Assembly: GCA_900552725.1 (NCBI GenBank)
Contig: USAT01000020.1
Coordinates: forward strand, 1 to 26,756
Direction of reading: 5' to 3'
From: an uncultured Eubacteriales bacterium
Lineage (GTDB): Bacteria; Bacillota; Clostridia; Oscillospirales; Oscillospiraceae
Length of the DNA stretch: 26,756 bases
The notes under the pieces are model-generated. The model had not been told where the DNA came from, ran no database searches, and worked only from the letters and a program-made list of their open reading frames with translations. The translations under genes were made by a program, and so were the position numbers. Positions 17,597 through 23,939 of this stretch are shown here, in pieces. Numbering within the stretch: position 1 is the stretch's first letter; every line of letters begins with the position of its first letter.

Positions 17597-18211
17597 TCAC
17601 TTTTTCAGAATTTCCACGATCTCGGCGAAGTCCTCCTTCGCCTCCTTGAAATACGGCAGCATGCAGTAGCAATGGGTCATTTTCGGGCGGGCTGTGACCG
17701 TATAGGGAACGTCCGCCCGCTGGCAGGCGTCCTCGAACTCCGGCAGTGCGCCGTAGAGCACCTCATCGGTGCTGTAATTAAAATGGATATCCCCCACGCC
17801 GGTGTAATCGCCCAGAGAGGGCGCCAGCATATAATCCGGCACGTCGTCCCGCCCATGGCACATGAGCTTTTCCCCCTTGGCCATGAAGGCGTAGTCGATG
17901 GCCACGTCCCGGCTGTTCAGGGCCTGCATCCGCAAACGCTCGGCGTCGTTCCAGGGTACCTCGCCGGGGGAGACGGCCACGATATGCCGGGGCTGGGGCA
18001 GCGGCGTGCCCAGGGCGCTGTTGTGGGCGGCCATCCCCAGAGCCAGCGCACCGCCGGAGGAGAAGCCGCAGTCCAGCACGGCGGCGTTCTCCGGGATCGT
18101 CAAAAACCGAAAGCCCCAGTCCGCCAGGGCGCGATGGCCCACATTCATCATGGAGACCATCAGCTTCCCGCCAAGTCCTGTGGGCCTGCGTGTATTCTCA
18201 AAAAAGGACAT
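17597..18211 (-). CDS. Chimeric protein: methyltransferase N-terminus joined to alpha/beta-hydrolase C-terminus
   Basis: 204 residues that read as two families joined at about residue 49. Residues 1-49 (KLMVSMMNVGHRALADWG, then IPENAAVLDCG) look like the start of a class I SAM-dependent methyltransferase up to its glycine-rich motif I. From GFSSGGALALG onward it looks like the second half of an acetyl-hydrolase-type alpha/beta hydrolase: a GxSxG nucleophile (Ser51), a late Asp in the STDEVLYG block and His in MTHCYCM. The usual N-terminal third of such a hydrolase, with the HGG oxyanion loop, is missing, and so are the rest of the methyltransferase motifs. It may therefore be inactive, a fusion created by deletion, or an assembly join. 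The ATG has GGGAGGGGAG upstream and a consensus promoter. Confidence 0.8.
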   Translation of the reverse strand: MSFFENTRRPTGLGGKLMVSMMNVGHRALADWGFRFLTIPENAAVLDCGFSSGGALALGMAAHNSALGTPLPQPRHIVAVSPGEVPWNDAERLRMQALNSRDVAIDYAFMAKGEKLMCHGRDDVPDYMLAPSLGDYTGVGDIHFNYSTDEVLYGALPEFEDACQRADVPYTVTARPKMTHCYCMLPYFKEAKEDFAEIVEILKK

Positions 18212-18284
18212 GGTACCGCTCCCCTCCCGCGCCGCGCTCCCGCCGCCCGGCAGTCAGTCAAGGCTAACCTATGGGCACGGTAGG

Positions 18285-18302
18285 AGTTAGTTCGCGCTAA
18301 CT
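18285..18302. promoter_or_regulatory. Operator-like dyad at the transcription start
   Basis: AGTTAG-N6-CTAACT is a perfect inverted repeat just downstream of the consensus -10 box, covering roughly +8 to +25. A further GGCTAACCT half-site lies nearby at about 18261-18269. A repressor binding here would block the promoter. The half-sites resemble the TTAGG/CTAACC elements of DtxR/IdeR iron boxes, but the spacing differs. Confidence 0.55.
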
Positions 18303-18316
18303 TATGATCTGCCCCC

Positions 18317-18345
18317 ATTATAGTGACCCGGCAGCGGCCTGTCAA
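18317..18345 (-). promoter_or_regulatory. Fully consensus sigma-70 promoter
   Basis: On the minus strand TTGACA (18345-18340), a 17-base spacer and TATAAT (18322-18317) match consensus at all 12 positions. It points at the chimeric gene, whose ATG is about 105 bases downstream, and it reads through the operator-like dyad at 18285-18302. Confidence 0.88.
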
Positions 18346-18390
18346 GGCAAAAATCCCGCACAAAAGCCGCCTTTTTTGATGCATATTTTT

Positions 18391-18421
18391 CATAAAACCC
18401 ATAGGTATCATCTATAGGTTC
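18391..18421. promoter_or_regulatory. Second copy of the putative LysR box
   Basis: CCATA-N9-TATAGG dyad in the 3' flank of the lysR gene. It keeps the T-N11-A pattern and matches the box upstream of lysR, read on the opposite strand, at about 20 of 25 positions. It lies about 46 bases upstream of the -35 of the chimeric-gene promoter. Confidence 0.5.
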
Positions 18422-18449
18422 AAATCACCTGCCGCGAATTTGGGCAAAT

Positions 18450-19331
18450 TTACAACGACGCACCGTCCAGGACAAACTGCCGGAACTGCCGCACCGCGGG
18501 CGACTGAAACGCCCGGTCATCGCTGACCATATAGAAATTCCGCTCCCATACCGGCCGGACGATCTGGATGATCTTCACCTCCAGCCGCAGCAGCATCTCC
18601 ATATAGGGCACCACCGCGATGCCGAAGCCGTGGGCCACCAGCCCGGCGATCACCTGATCCTCCTCGGTCTCATAGGCGATGTGGGGCCGCTCACCGATCT
18701 GGTCAAAGAGGCCGTCGATCACGTCCCGCAGGCCGCTGCCCTTGCTGAAATACACCTGGGGATAGGGCAGCGTGTCGGCCAGATCCACCGTGTGGAGCCG
18801 GGCCAGGGGGTGGTTCCGGGGCACGATCAGCACCAGATCCTGCTGCTCCACCGGGATAGAGGTGAAGCCCATCTCCGGCGCGGGCCGGGATGAGAACACC
18901 AGGTCGTACCGGTGGGCCTGTAGCCCCTCCAGAAGCTGACTGGTGACGCCGGTATGGAAGGTGAAGCGGATGTTCTTCTCCGGGTTGGCCGCCAGAAAGC
19001 GGGAGGCAAGGCCCGGCACGAAATCCACCCCCAGCGTCCGCAGCAGGCCCAGGCGGATCACGCCCTCGCCCCGGCCCACCCGGCGCAGAGCGTCCACCCC
19101 GTCGTCCAGGGTGTCCAGCGTCTGCTGGGCGCAGGTCAGAAACTGCTCACCGAAATGGGTCAGCGCCACGTTCCGGCCCCGTTTTTCAAACAGGGGCACC
19201 CCCAGCTCGCCCTCCATCTGGGCGATGGCGTGGCTGAGACTGGGCTGTGTGATGCACAGCTGTTCCGCCGCCCGGGTGTAATGCTGGGTGTGGGCCAGCT
19301 CCACAAAGTACCGCAAATGCAACAAATTCAT
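18450..19331 (-). CDS. LysR family transcriptional regulator of the shikimate/quinate cluster
   Basis: Regulator of 293 residues. It has an N-terminal winged helix (MNLLHLRYFVELAHTQHYTRAAEQL, recognition helix ITQPSLSHAIAQME), a linker helix and a substrate-binding-like effector domain from about 90 (IRLGLLRTLG, then ETEEDQVIAGLVAHGFGIAVVPY). The ATG at 19331 has GGGAGGA about 8 bases upstream; in-frame codons further up fall inside the promoter region and were dismissed. It is divergent from the dehydrogenase/MFS operon with a T-N11-A dyad between them, the classic arrangement for a LysR activator of the neighbouring operon. The inducer is probably an imported shikimate/quinate-type acid; that is inference. 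Confidence 0.95.
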   Translation of the reverse strand: MNLLHLRYFVELAHTQHYTRAAEQLCITQPSLSHAIAQMEGELGVPLFEKRGRNVALTHFGEQFLTCAQQTLDTLDDGVDALRRVGRGEGVIRLGLLRTLGVDFVPGLASRFLAANPEKNIRFTFHTGVTSQLLEGLQAHRYDLVFSSRPAPEMGFTSIPVEQQDLVLIVPRNHPLARLHTVDLADTLPYPQVYFSKGSGLRDVIDGLFDQIGERPHIAYETEEDQVIAGLVAHGFGIAVVPYMEMLLRLEVKIIQIVRPVWERNFYMVSDDRAFQSPAVRQFRQFVLDGASL

Positions 19332-19359
19332 ACCGTTGTTCCTCCCTTTTCCTGCACTA

Positions 19360-19388
19360 AGTATACAACAAACCATAAAAGAAATCTA
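19360..19388 (-). promoter_or_regulatory. Probable lysR promoter
   Basis: TATACT (19365-19360) is a good -10 box 17 bases from a weak -35-like TAGATT (19388-19383). The -35 lies inside the putative LysR box, which would allow autoregulation. Confidence 0.5.
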
Positions 19389-19400
19389 TGGTTTTTATGG
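19372..19400. promoter_or_regulatory. Putative LysR operator in the divergent promoter region
   Basis: ACCATA-N9-TATGGT (19372-19392) fits the LysR T-N11-A dyad. A third TATGG half-site ends at 19400, so CCATAAAA and TTTTATGG also form a wider inverted repeat (19373-19380 with 19393-19400). It lies between the two divergent promoters. Confidence 0.65.
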
Positions 19401-19411
19401 AAAAAATTGAT

Positions 19412-19440
19412 TTGTTAATTCTTTGGCATTAGGGTACAGT
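19412..19440 (+). promoter_or_regulatory. Probable promoter of the shikimate/quinate operon
   Basis: TTGTTA (19412-19417), a 17-base spacer and TACAGT (19435-19440) match consensus at 4 of 6 positions each, as expected for an activator-dependent promoter. The LysR box ends about 12 bases upstream. Confidence 0.45.
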
Positions 19441-19492
19441 GGAGCCAGACAACAAAAGCCGCGGCGCAAGCGGCAAGAAGGAGGCATCGAGC

Positions 19493-20356
19493 ATGCATCT
19501 CTCAGGAACCACCACCATGCTGGGGCTGATGGGCACCCCGGTGGCACATTCCAAATCTCCGGCCATGTACAACCACTGCTTCGCCAAGTACGGCCTGGAC
19601 TGGGCGTATCTGGTCTTTGACGTGACCCAGGAGCAGACGGGCGCGGCGGTGCAGGCCATCCGCACGCTGAATATGCGGGGCGCCAACGTGACCATGCCCT
19701 GCAAGAGCGCGGTGATCCCGTATCTGGACAAGCTGTCCCCGGAGGCGCAGGCCATCGGCGCGGTGAACGTCATCGTCAACGACGGCGGCGTGCTGACCGG
19801 GTACAACACCGACGGCATGGGCTACACCCAGAACCTCCGCCGCAGCGGCGTAGAGGTGAAGGGCAAGCGTATCGTGCTGTTGGGCGGCGGCGGAGCCGCC
19901 TCGGCCATTGCCGGTCAGGCGGCGCTGGAGGGTGCGGCGGAGATCGCGGTGTTCAACCGAAAGGACGAGTTCTGGCCCCGTGTGGAGCAGACGCTGGAAA
20001 ACATCCGTAAGGCCGCACCGGAGTGCTCCCTCTCCCTCCACGATCTGGACGACGGGCGGGATCTTTACAAGACCATCCGCCGCTGCGACATCCTCTCCAA
20101 CGCCACGCGAGTGGGTATGGCCCCGGATGTGGAGCGCAGCGTCATCACCGACCAGAGCTGCTTCCGTCCCGAGCTGGTGGTGACGGACGTGGTGTACGCC
20201 CCGCCGGAGACGAAGCTGCTGCAGGACGCCCGCGCCGCCGGATGCAAAACCTGCGACGGACTGGGCATGCTGCTGTGCCAGGGGGCCGAGGCCTTCCGGC
20301 TGTACAGCGGACTGGAAATGCCCATTGAGGAGATCAAAGAGCTTCTGTACACCTGA
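19493..20356 (+). CDS. Shikimate/quinate dehydrogenase, YdiB-like (copy 1)
   Basis: NAD(P)-dependent dehydrogenase of 287 residues interconverting shikimate with 3-dehydroshikimate, or quinate with 3-dehydroquinate. The substrate site is intact: S20-K-S22 (AHSKSPAMYN), NVTMPCK with catalytic K71, N92 and D107 (NTDG), plus the late CQGAEAF. The nucleotide loop GGGGAASA is followed by FNRKDEF, which resembles the NRRDEF of E. coli YdiB rather than the basic NRT motif of NADP-specific AroE, suggesting NAD use. The start is set by AAGGAGG 8 bases before the ATG at 19493; a GTG further up overlaps the promoter. It is the first gene of the operon, and a paralogue lies four genes on. Confidence 0.93.
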   Translation: MHLSGTTTMLGLMGTPVAHSKSPAMYNHCFAKYGLDWAYLVFDVTQEQTGAAVQAIRTLNMRGANVTMPCKSAVIPYLDKLSPEAQAIGAVNVIVNDGGVLTGYNTDGMGYTQNLRRSGVEVKGKRIVLLGGGGAASAIAGQAALEGAAEIAVFNRKDEFWPRVEQTLENIRKAAPECSLSLHDLDDGRDLYKTIRRCDILSNATRVGMAPDVERSVITDQSCFRPELVVTDVVYAPPETKLLQDARAAGCKTCDGLGMLLCQGAEAFRLYSGLEMPIEEIKELLYT

Positions 20357-20392
20357 CAACTGAAAATAACGAGAATAGAAAGGAACATCATC

Positions 20393-21613
20393 ATGAACCA
20401 GACTGTGGAATCCCGCAAATACTATCCCACGGCGCTGGCCCTGTACATCACCTATTTCGTTCTGGGCGTGGCAGCCACCATTATGGGACAGTACAAGCAG
20501 AACTTCGCCGCCCTGTGGGGCGCGGCAGCACTGGCCGACGGCAGCTATGACGTCTCCGGCGTGGTGGCGGTCATCGCCGCCATCGGACTGGGCCGTCTCG
20601 TGGCCTTCCCCGTGGCCGGGCCTCTCAGCGATCGACTGGGGCGGCGGCTCTCCGCCCTGATCGGCTGCGGACTGTACGCCATCTTCCTGCTGGGCATCAC
20701 CTTTGCCCCCAACCTGTATGTGGGCTACGCGCTGGCGGTGGTCAGCGGTATGGCAAACTCCTTCCTGGATACCAGCATCACCCCCTCCTGCATGGAGATC
20801 TTCAAGGAGAAGGGCACCATCGCCAACATCTTCACCAAGCTGTCCATCTCCATCGCACAGTTCCTGCTGCCCTTCGCCATCGGCTTTGTGGCGGCTCACG
20901 CCCTGCCCTTCCGCACCATCTTTATCGCCACGGCGGTCATCATCATCGCTGACGGCATCCTGCTGGCGTTCCTGCCCTTCCCGCCCTTTGAAAAGGTGGT
21001 GAAGATCAAGGGACAGAAGAAGGAGAAGATGCACTTCACCCCCGCGGCCATCGTGCTGGTGTGTCTGGGCTTCACCACCTCCACCACCTTCATGCTGTGG
21101 ATGAACTGCAACCAGGAGTTGGGCACGCTGTACGGTCTGGCCGACCCCAGCAAGATCCAGTCCTTCTACTCCGTGGGCATCGTGGTGGCGCTGTTCGTCA
21201 GTGCGGCGCTGCTGAAGCGGAACGTGGAGCCCGCCAGGATCCTGGTAATCTATCCCAGTGTGGCGCTGGCGACGCTGGCCGCCATCTACCTCATCCAGAA
21301 GCCGGTCATGTGTCTGGCAGGCGGCTTCCTGCTGGGCTTCTTCGCGGCGGGCGGCGTGCTGCAGCTGGTGACGGCGGTGGCCAACGAGATGTTCCCCAAG
21401 AACCGGGGCGTCATCACCTCCATCGTGATGATCTCCTCCAGCGTGGCCAACTACATCGTCATCAGCGTGGCCGGTGTGCTGACCCGTGTAGGCGGCGCCA
21501 ACGGCCCCCGGCTGGTGGTGCTGTTCAACATGGCGGTGACGCTGGTGGGCATCCTGCTGGCGGTGTACCTGAACATCTGCCAGAAGCGGGAGCGCGCCGC
21601 GCAGGTGCAGTAA
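20393..21613 (+). CDS. MFS transporter, probable shikimate/quinate uptake
   Basis: Integral membrane carrier of 406 residues with about 12 hydrophobic helices. The loop motif PLSDRLGRR after helix 2, at about residue 80, identifies the major facilitator superfamily. The central cytoplasmic loop is charged (KVVKIKGQKKEKMH, about residue 205). AAAGGAA precedes the ATG. It lies between a dehydrogenase and a shikimate kinase gene, so a carbocyclic acid such as shikimate or quinate is the likely cargo; direction and cargo are inferred from context only. The kinase gene begins one base after its stop. Confidence 0.9.
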   Translation: MNQTVESRKYYPTALALYITYFVLGVAATIMGQYKQNFAALWGAAALADGSYDVSGVVAVIAAIGLGRLVAFPVAGPLSDRLGRRLSALIGCGLYAIFLLGITFAPNLYVGYALAVVSGMANSFLDTSITPSCMEIFKEKGTIANIFTKLSISIAQFLLPFAIGFVAAHALPFRTIFIATAVIIIADGILLAFLPFPPFEKVVKIKGQKKEKMHFTPAAIVLVCLGFTTSTTFMLWMNCNQELGTLYGLADPSKIQSFYSVGIVVALFVSAALLKRNVEPARILVIYPSVALATLAAIYLIQKPVMCLAGGFLLGFFAAGGVLQLVTAVANEMFPKNRGVITSIVMISSSVANYIVISVAGVLTRVGGANGPRLVVLFNMAVTLVGILLAVYLNICQKRERAAQVQ

Positions 21614-21614
21614 C

Positions 21615-22123
21615 ATGAAAACACTGTTCTTTATCGGCTTCATGGGCGTAGGCAAGACCTCCGTCTCCGCCGCTCTGGGCCGTATGCTGAAGCTTCCGGT
21701 CATCGAGATGGATCAGCAGATCGCCCGGAACGAGGGCATGACCATCCCGGAGATCTTCGCCCAAAAGGGCGAGGGCCACTTCCGCCAGTGCGAAACGGCG
21801 CTGCTGGAGGGGCTGGCCGCCGAAAGCACCTGTCTGGTCTCCTGCGGCGGCGGGGTGGCCATGCGGCAGGAAAACGTGGCCGCCATGCGCCGCTGCGGCA
21901 CGGTGGTGCTGCTGACAGCCCGGCCAGAGGTCATTCTGGATCGGGTCAAAGACAGCGACGAGCGGCCCCTGCTGCAGGGCAAAAAAATGTGGCGGACATC
22001 GCCGCCCTGATGGCCCAGCGCCGCGGCGCCTACGAGGTGGCTGCCGACGTGACCGTCGATACCTCGGATCTGACCATTGAAGAGGTCTGCCGTGCGGTAC
22101 TGCGGCAGGTCAACGAAACCTAA
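21615..22123 (+). pseudogene. aroK: Shikimate kinase, frameshifted at an A7 run
   Basis: ATP-dependent kinase that makes shikimate 3-phosphate. The first frame (21615-22010) has GFMGVGKTS Walker A, EMDQQIARNEG, HFRQCE (shikimate-binding Arg), CGGG and DERPLLQGK, then runs into TSPP and a stop. The expected C-terminus (NVADIAALMAQRRGAYEV, then AVLRQVNET) continues in the -1 frame to 22123. The shift lies at seven A residues (21981-21987); six would give a normal kinase of about 170 residues. All active-site motifs and the C-terminus are conserved, so loss of function is recent, or the base is a sequencing error, or slippage on the A run restores some product. The gene starts one base after the MFS stop. 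Confidence 0.85.
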
Positions 22124-22163
22124 CACATCATACAAAATAATGTCATTTGAGGAGGAACCTACC

Positions 22164-23009
22164 ATGTCTCAGAAGTATCCCATCACCATCAGCTCCTGGA
22201 CCCTGGGCGACCAGTGCACCTTCGAGGAGCGCGTATCCGCCGCCAAGGAGGCGGGCTTTGAGGGCATCGGCCTGCGGGCGGAGACCTATGTGGACGCCCT
22301 GAACGAGGGTCTGTTCGACGCCGACATCCTAGCCATTCTGGACAAGTACGGCATGAAGGTCACCGAGGTGGAGTACATCGTCCAGTGGGCGGAGAACCAC
22401 CGCTCCTATGAGCAGAAGTACAAGGAGCAGATGTGCTTCCATATGTGCCAGCTGTTCGGCGTGAACCACATCAACTGCGGGTTGATGGAGAACTACTCCG
22501 TGGAGCACACCGCCCAGAAGCTGCGCGAGCTGTGCCACCGGGCCGGGAAGTACACCATCGGCGTGGAACCTATGCCCTACAGCGGCCTGCCCGACATCAA
22601 GAAGGCGTGGACCGTGGTGAAGGCCTCCGGCTGCGACAACGCCAAGCTGATTCTGGACTCCTGGCACTGGGTGCGTGCTGGTCAGCCCTATGACCAGGCG
22701 CTGCTGGCGGACATCCCCGCCGAGAAGATCGTGGCCGTGCAGATCAACGACGTGCAGGCCCATCCCTACGCCAAGAGCATCCTCCGGGACGAGTCCATGC
22801 ATGACCGCATGCTGCCCGGCACCGGCTACGGCGACACTGCAGGCTTCGTGAAGATGCTGCGGGACAAGGGCATCCAGCCCGCCGTCATGGGCGTGGAGGT
22901 CATCAGCGACGAAATTCTCGCCGCCGGCGTGGCCGCCGCGGCCAAGGCCAACTTCGACGCCACCCGCGCCGTGCTGGCCCAGGCATGGCCCGAGGTGCTG
23001 GAACAGTAA
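22164..23009 (+). CDS. TIM-barrel sugar phosphate isomerase/epimerase-like protein, candidate 3-dehydroshikimate dehydratase
   Basis: Cytosolic AP-endonuclease-2-family barrel of 281 residues. Candidate divalent-metal ligands at barrel strand ends are E135 (IGVEPMPYSG), D165 (LILDSWHW), Q193 or H200 (AVQINDVQAH) and E245 (MGVEVISDE). This Glu-Asp-His/Gln-Glu set is general to the family, which includes sugar isomerases, inosose dehydratases and AsbF/QuiC-type 3-dehydroshikimate dehydratases. Its place between shikimate kinase and a second shikimate dehydrogenase favours a carbocycle substrate, possibly dehydration of 3-dehydroshikimate to protocatechuate, but an epimerase or isomerase role is equally open. 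The ATG at 22164 has GAGGAGG about 7 bases upstream. Confidence 0.85.
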   Translation: MSQKYPITISSWTLGDQCTFEERVSAAKEAGFEGIGLRAETYVDALNEGLFDADILAILDKYGMKVTEVEYIVQWAENHRSYEQKYKEQMCFHMCQLFGVNHINCGLMENYSVEHTAQKLRELCHRAGKYTIGVEPMPYSGLPDIKKAWTVVKASGCDNAKLILDSWHWVRAGQPYDQALLADIPAEKIVAVQINDVQAHPYAKSILRDESMHDRMLPGTGYGDTAGFVKMLRDKGIQPAVMGVEVISDEILAAGVAAAAKANFDATRAVLAQAWPEVLEQ

Positions 23010-23041
23010 ACAATATCGACGATATATAGGAGGATCATATC

Positions 23042-23914
23042 ATGGAAAGCAGAATTTCCGGACATACCAAGCTCTTTTGCCTGATCGGCTCCCCGGTGGG
23101 ACACTCCGGCTCCCCCGCTATGTACAACTACAGCTTCCAGCGCACCGGCCTCGACGCCGCGTATCTGGCCTTCAACATTCCTCTGGAGCAGACCGAGGCG
23201 GGCGTACAGGCCCTCAAGACCCTGGGCGTGGGCGGCTTCAACATCACCATGCCCTGCAAGACCGCCGTGGCGGCCTATCTGGATGAGCTGTCCCCCGCCG
23301 CACGGCTCATCGGCGCGTGCAACACCGTCACCGTCAGCGAAGACGGCAAGCTGACCGGCCACAACACCGACGGCGTGGGCTTCGTCCGCAACCTCCACGA
23401 GCACGGCATCGAGGTGAAGGGCCAGCGTCTGGTGGTGCTGGGCGCGGGCGGCGCGGCCACCGCCATCTGCGTGCAGGCGGCGCTGGACGGCGCGGCGGAG
23501 ATCGCCATCTTCAACCGTGACGACGAGTTTTACGCCAACGGCCAGCACACCGTGGAAAAGCTGGCCCAGGCCGTCCCCGGCTGCAAGGCATCCATTACGC
23601 CGCTGGAGAACAGCGCCGCGCTGGCCGAGGCGGTGAAGGGCTGCGACATTCTGGTAAACGCCACCAAGGTGGGCATGAAGCCCCTGGACGGCGAGACCCT
23701 CATTGACCCCTCCCTGTTCCGCGCCGATCTGGTGGTGGCGGACACGGTATACAACCCCCGCGAGACCCGCATGATCCAGGAGGCCAAGGCGGCGGACTGC
23801 AAGGCCGCCGTGGGCGGCATCGGCATGCTGCTGTGGCAGGGCGTGGCGGCCTTCAAGCTGTTCACCGGCAAGGATATGCCCGCCCAGGAAGTGCTGGAGA
23901 AGTTCTTCTCCTGA
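23042..23914 (+). CDS. Shikimate/quinate dehydrogenase, YdiB-like (copy 2)
   Basis: Second dehydrogenase of this family, 290 residues, colinear with copy 1. It keeps S22-G-S24 (GHSGSPAMYN), NITMPCK with K73, N94, D110 (NTDG), the GAGGAAT loop, FNRDDEF (YdiB-like, with an acidic residue expected to favour NAD) and LWQGVAAF. AGGAGG lies 8 bases before the ATG. Two diverged paralogues in one operon suggest different substrates, for example quinate versus shikimate, or two successive oxidations of one compound. Neither is likely to be the sole biosynthetic AroE, because the operon has a carrier and ene-reductase but none of the other common chorismate-pathway genes except the kinase. Confidence 0.93.
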   Translation: MESRISGHTKLFCLIGSPVGHSGSPAMYNYSFQRTGLDAAYLAFNIPLEQTEAGVQALKTLGVGGFNITMPCKTAVAAYLDELSPAARLIGACNTVTVSEDGKLTGHNTDGVGFVRNLHEHGIEVKGQRLVVLGAGGAATAICVQAALDGAAEIAIFNRDDEFYANGQHTVEKLAQAVPGCKASITPLENSAALAEAVKGCDILVNATKVGMKPLDGETLIDPSLFRADLVVADTVYNPRETRMIQEAKAADCKAAVGGIGMLLWQGVAAFKLFTGKDMPAQEVLEKFFS

Positions 23915-23939
23915 CGCGATTTTGAGGAAGTGAGGTGCG

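Noticed and set aside
18360..18380. A possible terminator for lysR in the AAAAGCCGCC/TTTTTT stretch
   Set aside because: The arms do not pair into a convincing stem, and the U tract lies on the wrong side for the minus strand.
19502..21703. A long minus-strand open frame across the dehydrogenase and MFS genes
   Set aside because: Two clear plus-strand families cover the same bases. The frame is His/Gln/Gly-rich low-complexity and has no start signal.
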